From the NCBI RefSeq assembly GCF_030539665.1, contig NZ_JAUNXR010000003.1, forward strand, positions 1-58,325: 58,325 nt of DNA. The letters are read 5' to 3'. This DNA is from Methanobrevibacter sp. (lineage in GTDB: Archaea > Methanobacteriota > Methanobacteria > Methanobacteriales > Methanobacteriaceae). Position 1 is the stretch's first letter. Every line of letters starts with the position of its first letter. This document shows, piece by piece, positions 54,574 through 58,325 of the stretch. The notes under the pieces were generated by a model, which worked only from the letters and a program-made list of their open reading frames with translations, was not told the origin of the DNA and did not search any database. Both the position numbers and the translations under genes were made by a program.

Positions 54574-55163
54574 AGTCTATTCTCCTTTAAATGATTTTCA
54601 CACATAGGATCTTTATTCAACATTTTTCTTTGAGATTTGTAGTCTAAAAAATAGATCATCCACTGATTTGAAAGTTCCTTTAAGATATGGTCATCTAATT
54701 TTTCAGATTTGTTAAAGAAATCCATTTGATTTCCACCAACCACAACGGCTATCTCATCTATTTCAAAAATCAGGAAAAAGTCATTTCTAAGATTGTTGAT
54801 ATCAAAATCTTCAATTAAGGTAATCAGCTTGCTTTTGCTGTAATCGTTTACAATCTTATGCAAGTATTCGAAATCAAGGAACTTGAAATTCTTAATTTTA
54901 AAATCAAGATTGGCATCAATCCTTAGAGTATTATGGTTAAAATCAGAAAGAAATTCCAAATCCCAAATATTGCTATAAAAAAACATTATGAATGAGTTGT
55001 CTGCAAAACGAACTGATAATGACAATTCATCATCGATCTTAGGATTTCCCAGCTCGACGTTTAAAAAGTCCAAATATATTGTGTCTTGAGCTATTTCCAA
55101 AAAAGACCAAATTCCAGAATTGACAACAACTTCCTCGATTCTTCTAAGAGAATTTATATTCAC
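54570..55163 (-). CDS. Hypothetical acidic protein, 197 aa
   Basis: Not recognised. An acidic soluble protein with alternating beta strands (DTIYLDFLNVELG, SFIMFFYSNIWDLEFL) and many D, N, F and I. It begins SLRRIEEVVVNSGIWSFLEIAQ. GTG start at 55163 after AGGTG. It overlaps the next gene by 4 bp (TTGA) and follows the previous one by 2 bp, so it is co-translated with both. Confidence 0.7.
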   Translation of the reverse strand: MNINSLRRIEEVVVNSGIWSFLEIAQDTIYLDFLNVELGNPKIDDELSLSVRFADNSFIMFFYSNIWDLEFLSDFNHNTLRIDANLDFKIKNFKFLDFEYLHKIVNDYSKSKLITLIEDFDINNLRNDFFLIFEIDEIAVVVGGNQMDFFNKSEKLDDHILKELSNQWMIYFLDYKSQRKMLNKDPMCENHLKENRL

Positions 55164-55165
55164 GT

Positions 55166-55762
55166 TTACACCTGATTATTCTTAACAAAATTATCAAAAG
55201 CCCCTTCCATTTCATATTCCCTATCTGGAGTGAACTTTTTATCCCAAACGAATGGATTGATTACAATCTGATTGTCAACCGATCCATCCCAAACAACATT
55301 AAAATCAAATGATCCCAGAACATGTTTAACAGTTTTTCCAATTTCCAAAGCTTCGGATTCATTGTTATTAAAATCTCCGAAAGTAATATTTAATTTATCT
55401 TCAGAAATGGCTTCTTCAATATCTTCAAAAGTGTAAAAACAAAAACCAATCGGATCAAACTTATTATTTTTCAAATGAACCAAAAGCTCAAATGCATCGT
55501 TAACTCCCTCTTCGATATCATAACCACAATTATGAACAGCTATGATTCCTTCCTTGGATAATGCAGTGAAAGCTTCTTCCAAACGGGAAAAATTAGAATT
55601 AGAAGAGTCCATTAATTCAATGGTTAAATTGTCAAAGTCAATTCCATCTTCATCCATGAACTGTTCTTCCAATATTTCCAATATTTCATCTTCATCGAAA
55701 AATCCTGACCTAACCAGATTTTCATGCATCAAATCCAATTCTTCGATAATATTTTCATCCAT
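55166..55762 (-). CDS. DUF6891-like hypothetical protein, 198 aa
   Basis: A very acidic protein (opening MDENIIEELDLMHENLVRSG). The stretch SGFFDEDEILEILEEQF, then LSKEGIIAVHNCGYDIEEG and FYTFEDIEEAI, looks like the DUF6891 family of bacterial proteins of unknown role; I give this as a resemblance only. It starts 7 bp after the preceding gene with a GTGAT-like site. Part of the four-gene string behind dapL. Confidence 0.65.
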   Translation of the reverse strand: MDENIIEELDLMHENLVRSGFFDEDEILEILEEQFMDEDGIDFDNLTIELMDSSNSNFSRLEEAFTALSKEGIIAVHNCGYDIEEGVNDAFELLVHLKNNKFDPIGFCFYTFEDIEEAISEDKLNITFGDFNNNESEALEIGKTVKHVLGSFDFNVVWDGSVDNQIVINPFVWDKKFTPDREYEMEGAFDNFVKNNQV

Positions 55763-55769
55763 AAAATCA

Positions 55770-56495
55770 CTAATCGGCAGTAAGCATCTGAATATGGGTT
55801 AAATTTCCCCTGTCAGTAAATCCTGCAATAATCCTGTCGTCACCTATTTTAGCAACGGAAAACTCATCTCTTCCCTTATAGATATAACCTTTAAGCTTGG
55901 TGTAGCCTTCAAAAGTCAACCTTGGGAAAACGTTGAAGTTTTTCTGGAAAGTCGCATAAGTGTTTCTGAATTTTTCAACAGAATCATTTCTTTTAATCAA
56001 ATCTGATTTGATACCTACAAATACGTCAATGTTTTCAACACGAGCAGCATAATAAGCATCCAAATCCAAAACACCTGCAGCCGCCATTGCCCAAATATGA
56101 CAATTATTGAATGTGGTTTGGAACACTGGAGTGTTAAACTCTTTAATGGAGAATTCATCACCAATTTCTTTGATTTTCATAGCTAGTTCAATAAGAGATT
56201 CGTCAAATCCAATGTCATCGTTATCCCAACACCAGGACCATTGTCCAACTGGTTCATCTTCTGACAAATCCTCATTGGAACCGAATTCCTTATAGAATCC
56301 TAATAATTGTACTGGAAATTCAATTTCATCATTGAATTTTAGGACTCCACTATCTAAATCAAGTTCGCCCACCAAATCTCCGATCAATTCAGAGAGATTT
56401 TCTTGCCTATCAAAGGCAAGACAACCAAATTTGGAAAAAACTGTTTTGAAATTATCTCCTTGTTCTATTTCAATCGGTGTTTGTATATCTCTCAT
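55770..56495 (-). CDS. DUF6882-like hypothetical protein, 241 aa
   Basis: An acidic soluble protein. The segments GDLVGELDLDSGVLKF, PVQLLGFYKEFGSN and especially PVGQWSWCWDNDDIGFDESL resemble the DUF6882 family (WxWxWxN-type motif), which is found in bacteria and often linked with immunity-like genes. AWAMAAAG-type helix (HIWAMAAAGVLDLDAYY) lies near residue 130. AGGTGATTTT precedes the ATG and lies 9 bp after dapL, so it belongs to the dapL transcript. Family call is by memory of motifs and needs a profile search. Confidence 0.65.
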   Translation of the reverse strand: MRDIQTPIEIEQGDNFKTVFSKFGCLAFDRQENLSELIGDLVGELDLDSGVLKFNDEIEFPVQLLGFYKEFGSNEDLSEDEPVGQWSWCWDNDDIGFDESLIELAMKIKEIGDEFSIKEFNTPVFQTTFNNCHIWAMAAAGVLDLDAYYAARVENIDVFVGIKSDLIKRNDSVEKFRNTYATFQKNFNVFPRLTFEGYTKLKGYIYKGRDEFSVAKIGDDRIIAGFTDRGNLTHIQMLTAD

Positions 56496-56504
56496 AAAAT
56501 CACC

Positions 56505-57740
56505 TTAAATATCTAGTTTTGAGATTCTATCCATAGCTTCCTGAGTGTTTTCATAAGTGTTAAATGAAGTAAGTCTTAAATAGCCTTGACCACTTGGTCC
56601 GAATCCAGCACCTGGTGTACTGACCACATTAGCTTCATTCAATAATAAGTCGAAGAATTCCCATGAATCCATTCCATTAGGAGTCTTTACCCAGATGTAA
56701 GGAGAGTTAACTCCACCATAAACTTCAAGACCTAAGTCAGTTAAGCTTTCACGAATAAGTTTTGCATTTCTCATGTAATATTCGATGTTTTCCCTAACCT
56801 CCTTTTTACCTTCTTCGGAGTAGGTAGCAGCAGCTGCAACCTGTACAGGGTAAGATACACCATTGAATTTAGTGGTTTGTCTTCTGTTCCAAAGACTGTT
56901 TAAATCCTGGGTTTCGCCATTTGCAGTGTAACCCATTACATCTTTAGGAACAACTGTGTAAGCACAACGGGTTCCAGTGAATCCTGCGGTTTTTGAAAAG
57001 CTTCTGAATTCAATAGCTACTTCTTTAGCTCCTTCAATTTCATAAATACTGTGAGGAACATCATCTTCGGTGATGAAAGCTTCATATGCTGCATCGAACA
57101 AGATAATAGCCTTGTTTTCTTTTGCATAATCGACGAATACTTTTAACTGATCTCTGGTTAAGGTAGTACCTGTCGGATTGTTAGGATAGCATAAGTAAAT
57201 AATGTCAACAGGTTCTTCTGGAAGTGCTGGAACGAAACCGTTTTCAGCATTACATTTAAGGTAAACCAAACCTTCATACATTCCATCATCCTGCATGAAT
57301 CCTGTTCTTCCTGCCATTACATTAGTATCAACATATACGGTGTATACAGGGTCGGTTACAGCAATCTTATTGTCGATTCCGAAAATTTCCTGAATATTAC
57401 CAGTATCACATTTTGAACCGTCACTAATGAAAACTTCATCAGGCTCTAAGTAAACTCCATATGGTTCGTAATCACTATTGATAATTGCTCTTGCTAAAAA
57501 TTCGTAACCTTGTTCCGGACCATAACCCATAAAGTTACCTGCTTCACCCATTTGAATAACAGCATCGTTAAATGCTTTAATAATAGCTGGAGACAATGGT
57601 CTTGTTACATCACCAATACCCATTTTGATTATGTCAGCTTCAGGATGTGCTTCTTGAAATGCTTTTTCTCTTCTTGCAATTTCAACAAAAAGGTAACTAC
57701 TTGCTAATTTAAGATAATTATCATTGATTTTAACTACCAT
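56505..57740 (-). CDS. dapL: LL-diaminopimelate aminotransferase
   Basis: Makes LL-diaminopimelate directly from tetrahydrodipicolinate with glutamate as amino donor, the lysine route of methanogens, plants and Chlamydia. The 411-aa class I/II PLP enzyme starts with [19 protein letters not shown] and continues through [37 protein letters not shown] and the lysine segment [14 protein letters not shown], all DapL features. AGGT lies 6 bases before the ATG. It leads the transcript that continues into four acidic genes. Confidence 0.95.
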   Translation of the reverse strand: MVVKINDNYLKLASSYLFVEIARREKAFQEAHPEADIIKMGIGDVTRPLSPAIIKAFNDAVIQMGEAGNFMGYGPEQGYEFLARAIINSDYEPYGVYLEPDEVFISDGSKCDTGNIQEIFGIDNKIAVTDPVYTVYVDTNVMAGRTGFMQDDGMYEGLVYLKCNAENGFVPALPEEPVDIIYLCYPNNPTGTTLTRDQLKVFVDYAKENKAIILFDAAYEAFITEDDVPHSIYEIEGAKEVAIEFRSFSKTAGFTGTRCAYTVVPKDVMGYTANGETQDLNSLWNRRQTTKFNGVSYPVQVAAAATYSEEGKKEVRENIEYYMRNAKLIRESLTDLGLEVYGGVNSPYIWVKTPNGMDSWEFFDLLLNEANVVSTPGAGFGPSGQGYLRLTSFNTYENTQEAMDRISKLDI

Positions 57741-57784
57741 GATTAAACCTCATTAATATAAATCTAATTTATATTTAATTTTAA

Positions 57785-57797
57785 GAATATATATAAG
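57785..57797 (-). promoter_or_regulatory. TATA box of dapL
   Basis: On the - strand CTTATATATATTC lies about 50 bp before the dapL ATG, leaving a leader of about 25 nt that includes the AGGT site. It is the clearest TATA element upstream of the gene and would also drive the four genes behind it. The region from 57798 to 58035 shows nothing else beyond AT-rich sequence. Confidence 0.45.
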
Positions 57798-58035
57798 TAA
57801 TTGACATGGAAACATGATGTAAATGAGGATTAATTGTTTAAAAAATATTAAAATAACATAAAAACATTTTAAAATATTTGGAGAATTATAAAAGAACATG
57901 AAATATTTTGCCAAATAATATAAATTCATATAAAAATGATGGAAAAAATGGAAATTCGTAAGATATAAAAATATATTAATTAAATAATACCAAAATGTTA
58001 ATATATAAAATTAAACATTTATTATGTGGGATTGT

Positions 58036-58325
58036 ATGCTTGGAACAACAGAATTAATATTAATAAATATAGTCATAATATGTGTGATTTCAATAATTAT
58101 TGTAAAATTATATTATAGAAAACATGCTGAAGCAGATACAGACATTAAAATATTCAACAGAGGTCCTGATGGAGGATTCTTCTCAAGGAAAAACTCAGAA
58201 GAAACAAATGAAATCATTACTCAAAGCACTACAAATAGAGCCTTGAACAATGTGAATTCATATTATGGAAATTCAATGAACCAAGAACCTCAATTTAGAA
58301 CTCAAAGAAATAATGCCTATGCAAA
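58036..58325 (+). CDS. Membrane-anchored hypothetical protein (3' end outside window)
   Basis: The open frame from ATG 58036 continues past the window end; 96 codons are visible. Residues 5-25 form one hydrophobic helix (ELILINIVIICVISIIIVKL) followed by a basic YYRKH, which suggests an N-terminal anchor with the rest in the cytoplasm. The remainder is polar and N/Q/S-rich (RGPDGGFFSRKNSEETNE). GGGAT lies upstream of the ATG. I do not recognise the family. Confidence 0.6.
   Translation, partial: MLGTTELILINIVIICVISIIIVKLYYRKHAEADTDIKIFNRGPDGGFFSRKNSEETNEIITQSTTNRALNNVNSYYGNSMNQEPQFRTQRNNAYA

Overview
The window looks like a piece of chromosome from a hydrogenotrophic methanogen of the order Methanobacteriales, most probably Methanobrevibacter or a close relative. 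The support is AT-rich DNA with AGGTGAT/GGAG ribosome binding sites and archaeal TATA boxes; archaeal marker genes (SRP19, ribosomal protein S8e, archaeal PheS, short archaeal PurA, a GAN/RecJ-like DHH nuclease); a stand-alone C-terminal subunit of a split family B DNA polymerase, an arrangement known from Methanobacteriales; methanogen genes (coenzyme M biosynthesis, HdrABC-like proteins, HypE); and a large secreted adhesin-like protein of the type abundant in Methanobrevibacter. The genus is an inference, because no rRNA gene is present.

Layout. (1) About 1-19.8 kb is a cell-surface glycan region. On the + strand a family 2 glycosyltransferase is followed by a four-gene operon (LicD, class V aminotransferase, cytidylyltransferase fused to a Gfo/Idh-like domain, second LicD) that probably makes a CDP-activated amino-alcohol and transfers its phospho-group to a glycan. 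Next come a sialyltransferase-like gene and a Wzx-type flippase, bracketed by two closely related Rpn-type PD-(D/E)XK nucleases. Then comes a complete, tightly packed pseudaminic acid operon on the - strand (pseB-pseC-pseF-pseGH fusion-pseI), and a 1313-residue beta-helix/Ig-repeat adhesin. (2) About 19.9-45 kb is housekeeping: dCTP deaminase/dUTPase, hemD-srp19-recJ-like, a winged-helix regulator, a DEAD-box helicase, a radical SAM/SPASM protein, a Cas4-like nuclease, hypE, rps8e, the split polymerase subunit, a HAD phosphatase, exonuclease III, pheS, a CitG-like protein, hemB, a MagIII-like glycosylase, aroC, an MBL hydrolase, a proteasome-like DUF2121-type protein, an ADP-forming acetyl-CoA synthetase, a DUF447 flavoprotein and an orphan substrate-binding protein. 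(3) 45.0-52.8 kb is a coenzyme M locus: a UPF0280 protein diverges from comDE, and facing them is an operon comA-comF(marker 16)-hdrC-hdrB-hdrA. (4) 52.9-58.3 kb holds purA, then four uncharacterised acidic proteins apparently co-transcribed with dapL, and the start of a membrane protein cut by the window edge.

How the genes fit together. The pse operon supplies CMP-pseudaminic acid, the sialyltransferase-like enzyme is the natural candidate to use it, and the flippase could export the product. The LicD module would add a phospho-substituent. In the CoM locus, ComA makes phosphosulfolactate, ComDE decarboxylate sulfopyruvate to sulfoacetaldehyde, and marker 16/ComF is the proposed step that puts in the thiol. 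ComB and ComC are not in the window. The Hdr-like genes that share the comA-comF operon are unusual: HdrA carries a C-terminal MvhD-like domain that has lost every cluster cysteine, and HdrB has one altered CCG motif. I infer that this is a specialised electron-transfer complex serving CoM thiol formation rather than the main methanogenic heterodisulfide reductase. This is the most promising candidate for an undescribed system in the window.
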